Of a stretch of 64,000 bases of DNA, positions 49,464 through 60,416 are shown one piece after another. The DNA is from Gigaspora margarita. Taxonomy: Eukaryota; Glomeromycota; Glomeromycetes; Diversisporales; Gigasporaceae. Under the pieces are notes generated by a model that was not told the DNA's origin, ran no database searches, and saw only the letters and a list, made by a program, of their open reading frames with translations. The stretch lies in assembly GCA_009809945.1 (NCBI GenBank), contig WTPW01001259.1:156056-220055 (forward strand), read 5' to 3'. The position numbers and the translations under genes are program-made. Every line of letters begins with the position of its first letter. The stretch's first letter is position 1.

Positions 49464-51617
49464 GGACAGCCCTGTAAAAATCCTAGATTGTTAGTAGATT
49501 AAAGACTGTCATGATAAGGCCAGACCAAGTTGATTATGCCCTGTAAGAAAAGTGGTATGGGTAGTAGTACAGGTTGGTGTCAGAAATGCTCGAAATGGCA
49601 CAGATCATGTAGTACATACAGGAATATTTCACAAAATGCATGGTAAAAATGGCATGAACATTAAGGCAAAGGGTAGCATGTAATATCACGTCATATAAAT
49701 GGTGCATTTAAAACATATGAGTACATTACACACATGTTGGCTTGTGATACATGTTGGCTAGTTTCATGGAAAGCGAAAGATCAGTAAGTAATTTTTTTAA
49801 AAAAAAAGCGATATCTCATAATTTCACTGATGAAGCTTCCCTGTGTGTTTTAACAAAAAAATTTCTTACAAAATTTTACTTCATATGCAATTAGCTTGTT
49901 TATCTTATATTGATTACTTATATAAACTTATGGTTTAATAGTTAATCCACATTGTTATCGTGGTAGCACGTGAATTCATGTTCACCTGTGCAAAATCCTG
50001 TACCAATTCGACTAGTAAACTGCTGCAAAACCCAGGCCATTTACAGTCCATTTGGCATGGGCATATGGTCCAACATGGTCCACAGAATCCGTACCCATCC
50101 AGATAATACCTGTAACAATCCAGATTATAACCCATGCCAAAAAGACCTGTACCTATCCAATGCTACACATGCTGATCCGGTGTTACTACAGTTGGGAGAT
50201 ATCAGACCTACTGGTTAAAGCTACTCAGATAGTAAATAAAAATAAATATTGGATTTGAATTCATGGTCACACTTTATAGACGACACTGGTTATCAAGATG
50301 AAACTCAAGATTCTGATGATTATCATTTTTTCATAGTAAATGTGATTAAAACAAGCCATTTACTAGTGGGAATGATTTGTGAGAAATCTCTTTTATTAGA
50401 AGAAGGGTTCAAAGGGCATACATCTTTTACTCTAATATTGGGGAACTAGCATTTATATACAAGTGTAGGTATTACTGAAGAAACATCGTATGATCTTTCT
50501 CAATGACATTGTTCTCCAACAAAACTATCGCCACCTGAACATTACCCCGTCAAGGTTAAGGTAATTATAATATAATCGAATAAATGATTAAATATAGTAA
50601 TTAATACATAGTATTGACAACCATATTAGGAAATCTATAGATTCAGACTTAACACTTTCTAAAAGTCTAGACCCGATTTACACTAAGGTTACAAATTAAG
50701 CGTAACATACTTCCCTTAAAAGTTGAGCTCCTGCGAAACTATGAACCAAAATTTTTGAACTAGGGAGAGTATGCAATAGAATTCTTCTAGCCTAGTATTC
50801 AAAGGGTATATTCCTAGCTATGATTAACTCAAAATTATAAATTTACAAGAACAAAAGAAAAAAATACAAAATTTCAAAAAGAAAAGAAAATCTAATTTTT
50901 GCGCAGATGTATATGACTTACAGGCAGGTTTACCTAAACAAAAAACAAAAAAAGTTCCATTGCTGCTTCTTCTCCTGCACAGTACTTATTCCAGCCAGTA
51001 CCAGGCTATTTTCGTGACTTACAGTCCCTTGAATCAGCAAATGACCTATTCACAAAAATTAAAGAAAAGAAAAAAAAAATTTTTTTTGAAATTCGATAGT
51101 CCATCTTTGTTTGTCCTTTTTTCATGTTATGTTTAGCTTGATGATTTGTAGATACGAAATCTGAAGTACACTGCTCGTCCACACAATCAGCACCATTTGT
51201 TACTATTGGTTGGGAGATATCAAACCTGCCGATTAAAGCTACTCGGATAGTAAATGAAAATAAATGTTGGATTTGAAATCATGGTCACACTTTATAGTCG
51301 ACACTGGTTATCAAGATGAAACTCAAGATTCTGACGATTATCATATATTCATGGTAAATGCACATTAAGACAAGCCATTTACTAGTGGGAGCGATTTGTG
51401 AGAAATCTCTTTTATTAGGAGAAGGGTTCAAAGGGCATACATCTTCTACTCTAACATCGGGGGGAACTAGCATTTATATACAAGTGTAGGTATCACTGAA
51501 GAAACATCATATGATCTTTCTCAATGACATTGTCCTCCAACAAAACTATCGCCACCCAAACATTAACCCGTCGAGGTTAAGTTAATTATAATATAATCGG
51601 ATAAATGACTAAATATA

Positions 51618-51754
51618 GGGGTCGTCTAAAGCCTTGTACCTTCATATATTGATTTACATACTGCATAAATTGTATTCTTGATATCTATATAACCTGCTAA
51701 CCTTAAATGCATCAAAAACGAACCCTAATGAGGTACAAGGCTTTAGCAATTCCC
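51618..51754. mobile_element. Small MITE, GGGGTCGTCTAAAGCC ends
   Basis: 137 bp, ends GGGGTCGTCTAAAGCCTTGT and the complement of ACAAGGCTTTAGCAATTCCC, with an 8-bp duplication TAAATATA. The empty site is preserved in the other LTR near 50592. Almost identical to 52016-52152. Confidence 0.9.
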
Positions 51755-51795
51755 TAAATATAGTAATTAATACATAGTATTGACAACCATATTAG

Positions 51796-51942
51796 GGGGT
51801 CGGTTAAAGCGGAGTGAAATTTAGTTAGGGTTAGGGTTACCTTTTTGATGCAGTTATAAGGATTTTATATAGATATATCAAGAATTCAATTTTATGCAGT
51901 ATGTAGATCATATATTGAGTTAACTCCGCTTTAACCAACCCC
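51796..51942. mobile_element. Small MITE, GGGGTCGGTTAAAGCGGAGT ends
   Basis: About 147 bp with 8-bp duplication CATATTAG (or CCATATTA, one-base shift). The empty site is in the other LTR near 50625. It contains TTAGGGTTAGGGTTA, a telomere-like word. A related truncated copy lies at 63780-63903. Confidence 0.9.
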
Positions 51943-52015
51943 CATATTAGGAAACCTATAGACTTAACACTTCCTAAAAAGTCTAGACCCGATTTACACT
52001 AAGGTTACAAATTAA

Positions 52016-52152
52016 GGGGTCGTCTAAAGCCTTGTACCTTTATATATTGATTTACATACTGCATAAATTGCATTCTTGATATCTATATAACCTGCTAACT
52101 TTAAATGCATCAAAAACGAACCCTAACGAGGTACAAGGCTTTAGCCATCCCC
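52016..52152. mobile_element. Small MITE, second copy of the 51618 type
   Basis: 137 bp with an 8-bp duplication CAAATTAA (52008-52015, 52153-52160). The empty site is at about 50692-50699 in the other LTR. Confidence 0.9.
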
Positions 52153-52816
52153 CAAATTAAGCGTAACACCGGTCCAATTTTCTTATAGGGATGTGTTTTA
52201 CATTACCCTCCCCCCTTAGAGCTCCCCCCCCTCCCTCATAGTAAACAAAATTTAGATAGATATACATAGGACTACGGAATATTTCAGAAAATTTTTATAT
52301 AGTCACGGAACAAATCGGAAAAATTTTTTTTTGAAAAAAAATTTTTTTAAAATTTTACTATATGAACTACCCCTCCCTCCTGGAGGGGAGAGGGGGTAAT
52401 GTAAAACACATAGTCAACTTGGTCTGGCCTAATTAGCGCAAGAGGTTAATCACGTATAGATCATCCGATGCGGGTAAAACAGACATGGGTGTCCGCGAAA
52501 TAACGTGAAAAATAGAAAAGAAAATTTCAATATTAACAACGTAAGTAAAAATCCTGATTCTCAAATCACTTAATAATGTCATGATTCAAAAAAAAGTTTA
52601 GGTTACAACCTAGAGATGGAGATTAAAATGATATAAGCACTAAACATTTTTTCTTTAAACGGTTTTCATATGTAAAATTTTGAAGTATTTATTATCGCGG
52701 ATGATGCTGAAAGATTCATGTGATCACATGATATCTTCTACATGCACACTAGAATTACTACCGCTGTCGGTGTTATGGTTAGGGTTTGAGGGGTTTTTAT
52801 TGATTTTACATATAGT

Positions 52817-53093
52817 TAGGGTCTGCAATGGGCCGGGTTGGGCCGGGTTTGTCGAGGCCCGAACCCACCCCGTTAAATTATGAGCCCAGCCTGGGCTCGA
52901 CCCAATTCATTGCGGACTAAAAATCTAGGCCCGGGTTTGGCCCGAACTAGACTCAATCTATATAAATTACCGGGCTTGACACGGCCCAACCCGCCCAATT
53001 AATTTATGGGCCTGAACATTCAGGCCCGGGCCCGGGCCAATTAATTTACGGGTTTGAAAATTCAGGCCCGGGCCCGGCCCATTGCATACTCTA
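52817..53093. mobile_element. GC-rich hAT-like MITE with GGGCCCGGG repeats
   Basis: Ends TAGGGTCTGCAATGGGC and the complement of GCCCATTGCATACTCTA are flanked by an exact 8-bp duplication CATATAGT (52809-52816, 53094-53101). The body is built from GGGCCGGGTTGGGCC, CAGGCCCGGGCCC and TTAATTTA(C/T)GGG repeats. Its GC content stands out sharply from the region. Confidence 0.85.
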
Positions 53094-53325
53094 CATATAG
53101 TACACCTAAATTCCACTGGTGTAATTAAAATCTGGTCATACCCAAACCCTAAACCTAACACTAACAGTGAAATTCTTTAAATTGGTGATGCTAGGGCTCT
53201 ATGACCTCAGGTTTGTTTATACGGCCGTGTCCATCACATGACATAGAGCCAATAGAATTGTTTATTTTGATAGACACGGATCAGCCCGAAAAAAAAATAC
53301 AAGAAACACATCTAAATCCATCTTG

Positions 53326-54794
53326 CCCTGTAAGAAAATTGTACCGGATAGGCACGGACATCCACGCTAATGCGTGTGAGCTTGTGGCACGGATTGAGGA
53401 CCGGATTTGTATATATGTGAGACCGTTTGCCCATGCATTTCGGACCGTAATTGGGCCGGGGTTTTCAGCACTTTACTAATCTAAGATCCACGGATTTTGA
53501 CACGGATTTTAAGAACGTTTTGGGCCGTTTGCACGTGCATTTTGGACTGTAATTGGACCGGGGTTTGTGCCACTTTACGTGCTATTACGTGAAACAGTTC
53601 TTTTTTTTTCATTTCGAATACGTGCCAACACTGCACACGTGCTAAAACGTGTCATTCCCGTTTTTTTAAACGTGCATATGCGTGTCACTACGAGACGTGC
53701 CATTACATATATCGTGCATGAGCCACCGGGGACGTGCTATTCCGAACATTCCCGACGCTAGTGATGGGCAAATCCCGATTTTTTTAAAAATCCCGCGCGG
53801 GATTCGCGGGATCGAGTAGAGTTTCTGATTTTTTCACGATAAATAAATATATATATATATAAATCACCGCTAGGAATGTTATTTCTCATTAAAATAATAA
53901 TCATTTCTTATAAATCTTACTGCATTTATTACAAATAAAAATGCTTATATAGATTTTGCCTACATTTAAAACATCTAAATCTTATAATTATTAAATTTAT
54001 TAATTCAGATTTGCCTTAATTTTCTCAATTTGTTTTTAAATATTATTATATAAAGATATATTCAAAAATTATAATGGCAACAAAGCGATCAAATCATATA
54101 AGCGTATAAAAATTTATAAGTAATCAGGCGCATAACCAGGTATAAATGTACTAAAATTTATAAGTGATCAGGTACATACCGGTACGTACAAAAATTTATA
54201 GGTAACCAGGTTATACACGTACAAAAATTCATAAACGACTCATAAGAAATTCATAATCGGGCTTATCAAATAGTCACTTTTATACTCAATAATCATCTAA
54301 TATCACATAAATGATTGGCTCGAATTTTATTTACCTTATCACTCATATTAAATAATCACTGAAATTGGATATTTTTGCCCATATGGTACACAATATTCTT
54401 GATGTATTATTTATGCAAGAAATTAAAAGTCTAGATTCCCATTTTATTAATACAGTAATGACAATTTAAAAAATTTATTTCAACGTACAGTTTGCACATT
54501 ATCTCTGTACGTACGTATATATGTGCGAACGAGAAACAAATAAAAAGTTAACGCGTGCATAATATTTTTATGTACATCAAATACTAATTAGTCATTGGCC
54601 CACTTATGTTAAAGCTGGCCGGATAATTTGTTAATGCGGGCCAGATGATATGCTAATGCCGGCCAAATAATCTTATATTAAAAATCCCGCACGCGGGATT
54701 TTGAATCCCGCGCATGCCGCGCGGGATCCCGCGCGTGGCCCATCACTACCCGACGCCAACGCGTGCCACACCCCGGTCCACATTTCTTACAGGG
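53326..54794. mobile_element. Family B MITE, copy 4, CpG-rich and split by a hAT-like element
   Basis: Starts CCCTGTAAGAAAA and ends TTTCTTACAGGG. Its subterminal words keep CpG (GGCACGGA, ACGTGCCA, ACGTGCTA), unlike the TG/CA forms in copies at 23757 and 24578, so it appears younger. The left flank TTG and right flank TTT do not give a clean duplication. Inserted in the element 52694-54981. Confidence 0.8.
53759..54748. mobile_element. hAT-like element with TAGTGATGGGC ends
   Basis: Ends TAGTGATGGGC / GCCCATCACTA with an exact 8-bp duplication CCCGACGC (53751-53758, 54749-54756). Subterminal zones are dense in AATCCCGCGCGGGAT-type palindromes. The interior has about four AAAATTTATAAGTGATCAGG units near 54105-54245. 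990 bp, no transposase. Confidence 0.9.
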
Positions 54795-55107
54795 TTTTGG
54801 TGCATGAATAAAAAATGTAGGAAGGACAATTCTACTATAGAACGTGCCCTAATCCTAGCTCCAAACTAACCCTTACCCTAACTTTAATTAAAAAATCAAA
54901 AACATGTGGCTGGACCCGTCCTCTTTATACGGAGGATCATCATGTGATCACATGGATTTCAGCATCATTCTCATCCGCGACATTTATTATTAGTTTTATA
55001 GCTAAATAAAAAGAAAATCTGGTATGAAATGATATGACCATACTGTAATTTGACAAATTACGTCTGTGTAAAGTAAATACTGTACAAGTTGAAGTGACCT
55101 AAGATGA

Positions 55108-55463
55108 TTACAGCTGATTTGAAAATTAGTGGGACAGTGATGAATTTTTGTGATGATCATCCAAATTTCGGTAATTATTTTTCGTATTTTTCGGTAATAA
55201 CTGTATAGTTTTTCGATAATATAATTTTCGGCCGATGTATTTTCGCGGTATGATTTCGGACTGATCCGGGATGTTTTGTAACAAGCCATCCCGGATCAGT
55301 CCGAAAATCAAAACAAACGATACCGCGATAATATATCGGCCGAAAGTTATATTATCGAAAAACTATACAGTTATTACCGAAAAATACGAAAAATAATTAC
55401 CGAAATTTGGATGATCATCACAAAAATTCATCACTGTCCCACTAATTTTCAAATCAGCTGTAA
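55108..55463. repeat. Young foldback element of about 356 bp
   Basis: Arms of about 165 bp are nearly identical, from TTACAGCTGATTTGAAAATT to the complement ending AAATCAGCTGTAA. They surround a short loop near ATGTTTTGTAACAAGCCAT. Low divergence implies recent origin or gene conversion between arms. Confidence 0.85.
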
Positions 55464-55620
55464 GCATTACTGCATTACAGAGAAATAGGATTTTTTTTCT
55501 TTTTCACGCAAAGGAATGAATGGACAACTTTACAACGTCATCTGTAAATGAATCGTAAAGATAAATAATGAGTCATAAGTTGTTCGATATGTTATAGTTA
55601 GTTATTGTATGTAATGGGTT

Positions 55621-56090
55621 AACTCATACAAGTCCAAAAATTCCAGGTCGGGATACGTCGGAGTGCATCGGAATCATGATCGGCTGGAACGGAATTGATC
55701 AATTTTGACCCATGGTCATAAAAAATTTTACTAATGAATCATATTCATCATGTAAAAAATGATTTTGCTATAGAACTTGCTAACAAGTCGGGCTAAACGG
55801 CGACCTAAATCCGACGTATCCGACCCGGAAATTTTGGGACAGCATTTTGTGTAATCCGAGTCAATCCAATCTAAATAATTTGGCCCGAAATCAACAAATT
55901 TTAACAAAATTTACTAATAAACCTGCTAACCGATGTACTAAGTAAAATTGCTTGTATTGTAATTTTGCTATAATATTACTTGGCAGTACTAAGCTAGTAT
56001 TAATGCACCGCAGGTTCGATCGAGGTCTGAATCCAAATCGTCGGATTGACTCAGGTTACATAAAATGCAAAATTTTTTGGACACCACTTA
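55621..56090. repeat. Dispersed repeat, CpG-retaining copy
   Basis: The first 230 bp match 48590-48827. Beyond that, GGGACAGCATTTTGTGTAAT (about 55839) and its inverted partner near 56060 form a further inverted pair. Non-coding. Confidence 0.65.
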
Positions 56091-56385
56091 TTATATTGTA
56101 CGGGTTTGACCTCTTATTGTCATGAAATAATAAATACACGCATTAGATAACAGCGTAAATAAAAGTGTCTATCTATGATTTAACTTATTAATTCTTTCGT
56201 GCAAAATATCAAACAATTAAATCAAAGTTCAGCATAAACCTAATAATGTAAATCTCATTTATAAGAATTTGTAAATCTAATCTAAAGCAAAAACATAATT
56301 ATGTATAGCCTTATCCAAAAACTTTAAAGAAAGCGAAAATTTAATAACATAACCTCGTTCAGTGAAAATTATACAAAGAAAGTAA

Positions 56386-56653
56386 GGCCAGACCAATTTA
56401 ATTCGGTGGTTTACATTACCCCCCCCCCCCCCCCCCGCCCCCCCCCTCCCTCATAGTAAAAAAATTTTGACAGATATACATAGTACTACGGAATATTTGG
56501 AAAATTTTTATATGGTCCCGGAACAAATCGGAAAAAAATTTTTTTTTTTTGGAAAAAAATTTTTTTAAAATTTTACTATATGAACCACCCCTCCCCCCCC
56601 CCTCTTTTGTGAGCAGGATGTAATGTAAACCACCGAATTAAATTGGTCTGGCC
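56386..56653. mobile_element. Tourist-like MITE, family A, copy 4
   Basis: 268 bp, ends GGCCAGACCAATTTAATTCG and the complement, flanked by TAA (56383-56385, 56654-56656). The two terminal repeats match closely, so this is probably the youngest copy. A C run (about 56420-56448) is prone to sequencing error. Confidence 0.9.
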
Positions 56654-57256
56654 TAAAATAAAATAACATATGACTCAGTATAATTAGATTTGAAGAAAGC
56701 AAAAACTTAATAACATGTAATCCGCCCTAAAGAATTTTAATAAAAATACGAATCTGTCTAATAAAGAATTTAAAGAAAGCGAAGATTAAAGACGAAGATT
56801 TAATAATTTATGACTTGTCCAATAAAAATTTAAAAAAAGGACAAAAATCCAATAAATAAAGAATTTTAAAAAGCGAAGCGAAGATCAAATAATGTATAAG
56901 TATACTTGTTCAATAAAAATTTTTTTAAAAAAAAACAACCCAAAAATCCAACAATATCGATTCTATAAAATAAGAATTTAAAGTAATAATGCCTAACTGA
57001 TCTATCCAAGACAATTTTAAAAAAAGCGAAAACAAATTAATGCCGACACCATCTAATAAAAGCTTAAAAAAGACCTAATGACGCGAATGTCCCAACGTTT
57101 ATAAAAATGTGAAGACAAACACTTTAATATAAAAATAAAATAATTAAATTCAGGACACTTTCATGTTTTTTTCTGTTCCTATTTAGTTAGTTTTTAAACA
57201 TGTGCCAATAAATGAGTGAGGGTTGTTACATAAGACCCGTACAATTAACATAAACA
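56654..57256. other. Region downstream of the Hsp70-like gene
   Basis: AT-rich, with repeated TTTAAAGAAAGCGAAGA and AATAAAGAATTT phrases from 56700 to 57060 that may be a decayed tandem repeat. No gene seen. Confidence 0.5.
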
Positions 57257-59681
57257 TCACTTCATAGAAAATGTTGTTTGATAGACATTGCCATTATATT
57301 GACTCTTTGCTGTTGCGACAGTATTTTCCATTGATGCAAAACGTAATGATATAATCACAGAACGGTCCAGTCCTGAACTCGCAGTAGGTAAACCATTAAC
57401 TTTGAAATCACCCAATTTCATCACGTGGGGTTCATCACAATATGTTGCATTATATTCAGAGGTGTAGAAAAATTGAAATAATACAGAAGTTTGATCCGCG
57501 TTAATTGGAACCATAGTATCGGAAAACTCTTTTTCCACCTCCACTTCTGTTCCTTTACAAGCCAATAAATGAAACCTTTTTATCCGACCATTAGATTCCA
57601 TACGAGATATTGGGTCACTACCTTGCTAATATATATGTATATATTTTTAAAAAAAATTGAATGGTTAACATTACATTGCTTTAAATGATTTTTCGGCTGA
57701 TGATACTTACCCAAACACTATAAACCATAACTCCGTAAGACCATTTTAATACCCTTGTAGCTATAATTCTCATATCAAGTCCATATTCACATGCACCTTT
57801 CAAAATTGCAGCAGCTGGATTAGGTGGAACTGTGACAAAAAATGAATAAATATATAAATTTTAATTATTTTATGAACATATGTTTTTTTTAAAAAGTAAA
57901 CATACTTGATATTTTTACTTTGTCACCAAATTTTTCTTTAATCATTTGCTGAAGATACCTTGATTCACCAAAGCCTCCAACCAAAAACAATACAGAACAA
58001 TTTGGACATTTTGATAATTGGAAATCAATTAATCTTTTAATCTTATTAATAACAGGATCAAAAAAGGATTTTACAGTAGCAAAATCAAGATCAATAACCC
58101 ATTCGTCATTTTCCAACTGGTCTCTTTCCGTACCATTTATATATTGAATAAGTGCGGGACATTTTTTTTCAATATCAAATTCAATAATTTTGAAATCATT
58201 TTCTTTACCACTGAAAGGAATTTTAACTTCAGGACAAAAAAATTTATGCACCAAATAATTAACTTGATCATAATGCTTCTCTTTTAATATTTTTACTGCA
58301 GATTTACCAGCTTTTATCTCAAGAAAGTTGAGGAACTCATCATCAACATAAGTACTACCACAAAGCTCACCGGTACGTTCAGTCGTTTCTGCTATTCGGC
58401 CACCAGCTAATAATCTTCTGACTGTTAAATCTACTGTCCCTCCACCACAATCAACAACCAAATAAGTTTCTAAATTGCACATATAAATATAAATTATAAA
58501 ATAGTGTATTTGTTTAATGAATATTAATGTTTAAGCAAACAAATAAGCTAAACTTATTTAATAACAATTTATACCTCCTACATTCATAACACCAAATTCT
58601 TTTAATTTATCGATGCAATATACTGAAGCAGCTTCCGCTAAGAATTTAACAAACATAAATTATAATATTATAGAAAATAACACACGATAATAAAGAAATT
58701 CTTACGTTCGGTGGTAAATTGAAGATTTAAAGTGCCAAGTGATTTAATTATATCGGCATCAAATATGCATTTTCTCATGATTATTCTAACATTTTCATTG
58801 AATTCTTAAATGATAGATTAATAAAATTATTATTAATTTATATATCTGTAACTTTATCCATCTAGTTAATAATATGATAATTACCAGCAGGCACAGTAAA
58901 AACAAGTAAAACATGTTTGTGGAAATCAATTCCAGGCCATGAATTTTCTATTTGTTCTTTCATCGTCTATCATTTACCAGTAGTTATAAATGTTATGAAA
59001 TTTTAAAGAAATATAACATTATTATCGTACCTTCCCTAAATATAAGTTTTGAAATCAGCTTTTATTATATAATGTTTACATATTTGATTTTATTATTTAA
59101 TATTCATAGGTTTACTTTTAGACCACTTACCCATTTCACGAAGAAAGTCAGTTATGGCCTTTTCGAATGTAATTTCTTGTGGTAATTTTGGTTTTTTATT
59201 TTCAAGAACATCATCACCCAAATAAAATTTGAAATATTCTATTGGTTTTGGTAATTCGGATCTTTTTCGTTTTGTAGGCTCAGAACTCAATGCACCAGCA
59301 CCCCAATTAAGAACAGCTCTGTAAGTTTCGTCATATTGTAATGCTGTATTAGTTTTATTGGGACTTTTAAAATTTCCCCATTCTTCATTTACTACAATCT
59401 CTATCTTCTCTTTATTTTCTAGAACATATGCATATGCAAATCCTAACAAATTAAAAATCTTAACATTAATAAAAATAAAAAAAATAGATTTTGACGATTA
59501 TAAAGTTTACCAACCTGAATAAGTAGTACCGAAATCTATAAATTTTTTAGCAAAAAAAAAAAAAACATTTTAGAAAATCATCGCTTTTTGAAAGTTTGAA
59601 TTAGACTAATATAGTATTATCCTCACCTACACCGACTACTACACGTATATCTTCGTTGACTGGTTCATAAGCAAATTCCAT
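57257..59681 (-). CDS. Hsp70-like ATPase, HSPA12-type
   Basis: Ten exons fit one frame: 59681-59627, 59535-59515, 59442-59131, 59035-59031, 58966-58885, 58804-58706, 58637-58575, 58469-57906, 57829-57711, 57625-57257. They give 562 residues; all introns are GT...AG, 64-105 nt. Actin-fold ATPase motifs are present: VDFGTTYSGFAYA (18-30, phosphate 1), TVPAEF, EPEAASVYC, VVDCGGGTVDLTV (217-229, phosphate 2), and LVGGFGESRYLQ near 375 (adenosine). The last 120 residues replace the classical Hsp70 peptide-binding domain, as in HSPA12-like proteins, and there is no EEVD tail. Such proteins are highly expanded in Rhizophagus; client and role are unknown. Exon 4 is only 5 nt and is inferred because no other site keeps the frame. 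The start follows a TATA box by about 41 nt. Confidence 0.85.
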
Positions 59682-59714
59682 AATAATAGCTTAAACAATT
59701 ATATTTGAAAATTT

Positions 59715-59722
59715 CTTTTATA
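59715..59722 (-). promoter_or_regulatory. TATA box of the Hsp70-like gene
   Basis: TATAAAAG on the minus strand, 41 nt before the ATG. Similar boxes precede the plus-strand genes at 10232 and 60417 by 47 and 52 nt. Confidence 0.55.
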
Positions 59723-60364
59723 AAAATATACGTAAACTATAAGATGCTACTGTGTGCGAATTGAATATTTATATGTATATCTACAGAATGTACTCATATA
59801 TTTCAGGTTACGAACTATCTGCATATCTTTTTTAGGTTAATAAACTTCTTTTTTTCTTTAAAAGGTAATGTTTATCGGAACCGGAACAAATATAATATAA
59901 TAAAGAAATATATGCTGATAGATAAGTGTTCAAATTAGAAACTGTGTAACATACTATACTATTCTATATATTTAGAAATTTGAATGAATAGCACAATTTA
60001 GTTCTGGGCGTAACTTAATTACATTATGAACCAATAGATGTAAGTTAAACAAAATTTAGTTCAGCGTAACCTTAGATTATACGTTGAACTTTAATGATTA
60101 AACGAAAAAGTAGTGCAAATACGTACACAATTTAGTTCAGGGCGTAACCTTAAATTTATACGCATATAAGCCCGAATGATAGACTGCTTCTCTTGAGTAC
60201 TGTAATTTTTAAAATAACGTTCAGATATTATTCAGTACTGTAAAATTAAAAATAGTGGCGCGTTACACTGAATCTAAATACCCAATCGGGATTTTCCTTT
60301 ATATTTATGTGATACTACTGTTTGCGTATCATTAAAGTTCTTTTATACTTTTTAAAAAAAAACT
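59723..60364. other. Divergent intergenic region
   Basis: Separates the Hsp70-like gene and the coiled-coil gene, which are transcribed apart. The phrase AATTTAGTTCAG..GCGTAAC(C)TTA recurs three times (about 59996, 60053, 60128), which may be a short repeat or regulatory words. No gene seen. Confidence 0.5.
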
Positions 60365-60372
60365 TATAAAAG
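60365..60372 (+). promoter_or_regulatory. TATA box of the coiled-coil gene
   Basis: TATAAAAG lies 52 nt before the ATG at 60417. Confidence 0.55.
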
Positions 60373-60416
60373 CTTCCCAATGGTAAAGTGTACATGGCGT
60401 TAACATATATTCCAAT

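Larger units (their letters stand above)
50181..52168 (-). mobile_element. TRIM-like LTR retroelement
   Basis: Two direct repeats, 50181-50707 (527 bp) and 51198-52168 (the same unit enlarged by three MITEs), both start TGTTAC and end GTAACA. The whole is flanked by CCGG (50177-50180, 52169-52172). On the minus strand, two bases after the first LTR comes TGGTGCTGATTGTG (51195-51182), a candidate primer-binding site. Just before the second LTR is the purine tract AAGGGAAG (50717-50710). The interior is only 490 bp with no gag or pol. These signs fit a terminal-repeat retrotransposon in miniature, or a heavily deleted LTR element. The priming tRNA is not identified. Confidence 0.75.
49539..52190. 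mobile_element. Family B MITE, copy 3, split by an LTR element
   Basis: Starts CCCTGTAAGAAAA, ends TTTTCTTATAGGG, with a 3-bp ATG duplication. The left 640 bp are the inverted counterpart of copy 1 at 23757. The LTR element at 50181-52168 separates its last 18 bp from the rest, with CCGG duplicated. Confidence 0.85.
49518..52429. mobile_element. Tourist-like MITE, family A, copy 3, split by nested elements
   Basis: The first 21 bp (GGCCAGACCAAGTTGATTATG) lie at 49518-49538 and the rest at 52191-52429, ending GGTCTGGCC. TAA flanks both ends (49515-49517, 52430-52432). It is interrupted by a family B element, with ATG at 49536-49538 repeated at 52191-52193. Confidence 0.85.
52694..54981. mobile_element. 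TIR element hosting two nested insertions
   Basis: Inverted ends TCGCGGATGATGCTGAAA and the complement of TTTCAGCATCATTCTCATCC lie at the borders, with CATGTGATCACATG near both. A 7-bp direct repeat ATTTATT flanks (52687-52693, 54982-54988). Subtracting the elements at 52817-53093 and 53326-54794 leaves about 540 bp. Non-coding. Confidence 0.7.

Noticed and set aside
50249-51473. Short frames in the duplicated unit
   Set aside because: They lie in the LTRs, are not conserved between the two copies and encode nothing recognisable.
55981-56040. Possible tRNA, because of GGTTCGATC
   Set aside because: No A-box at the right distance and no cloverleaf; the word is a chance match in a repeat.
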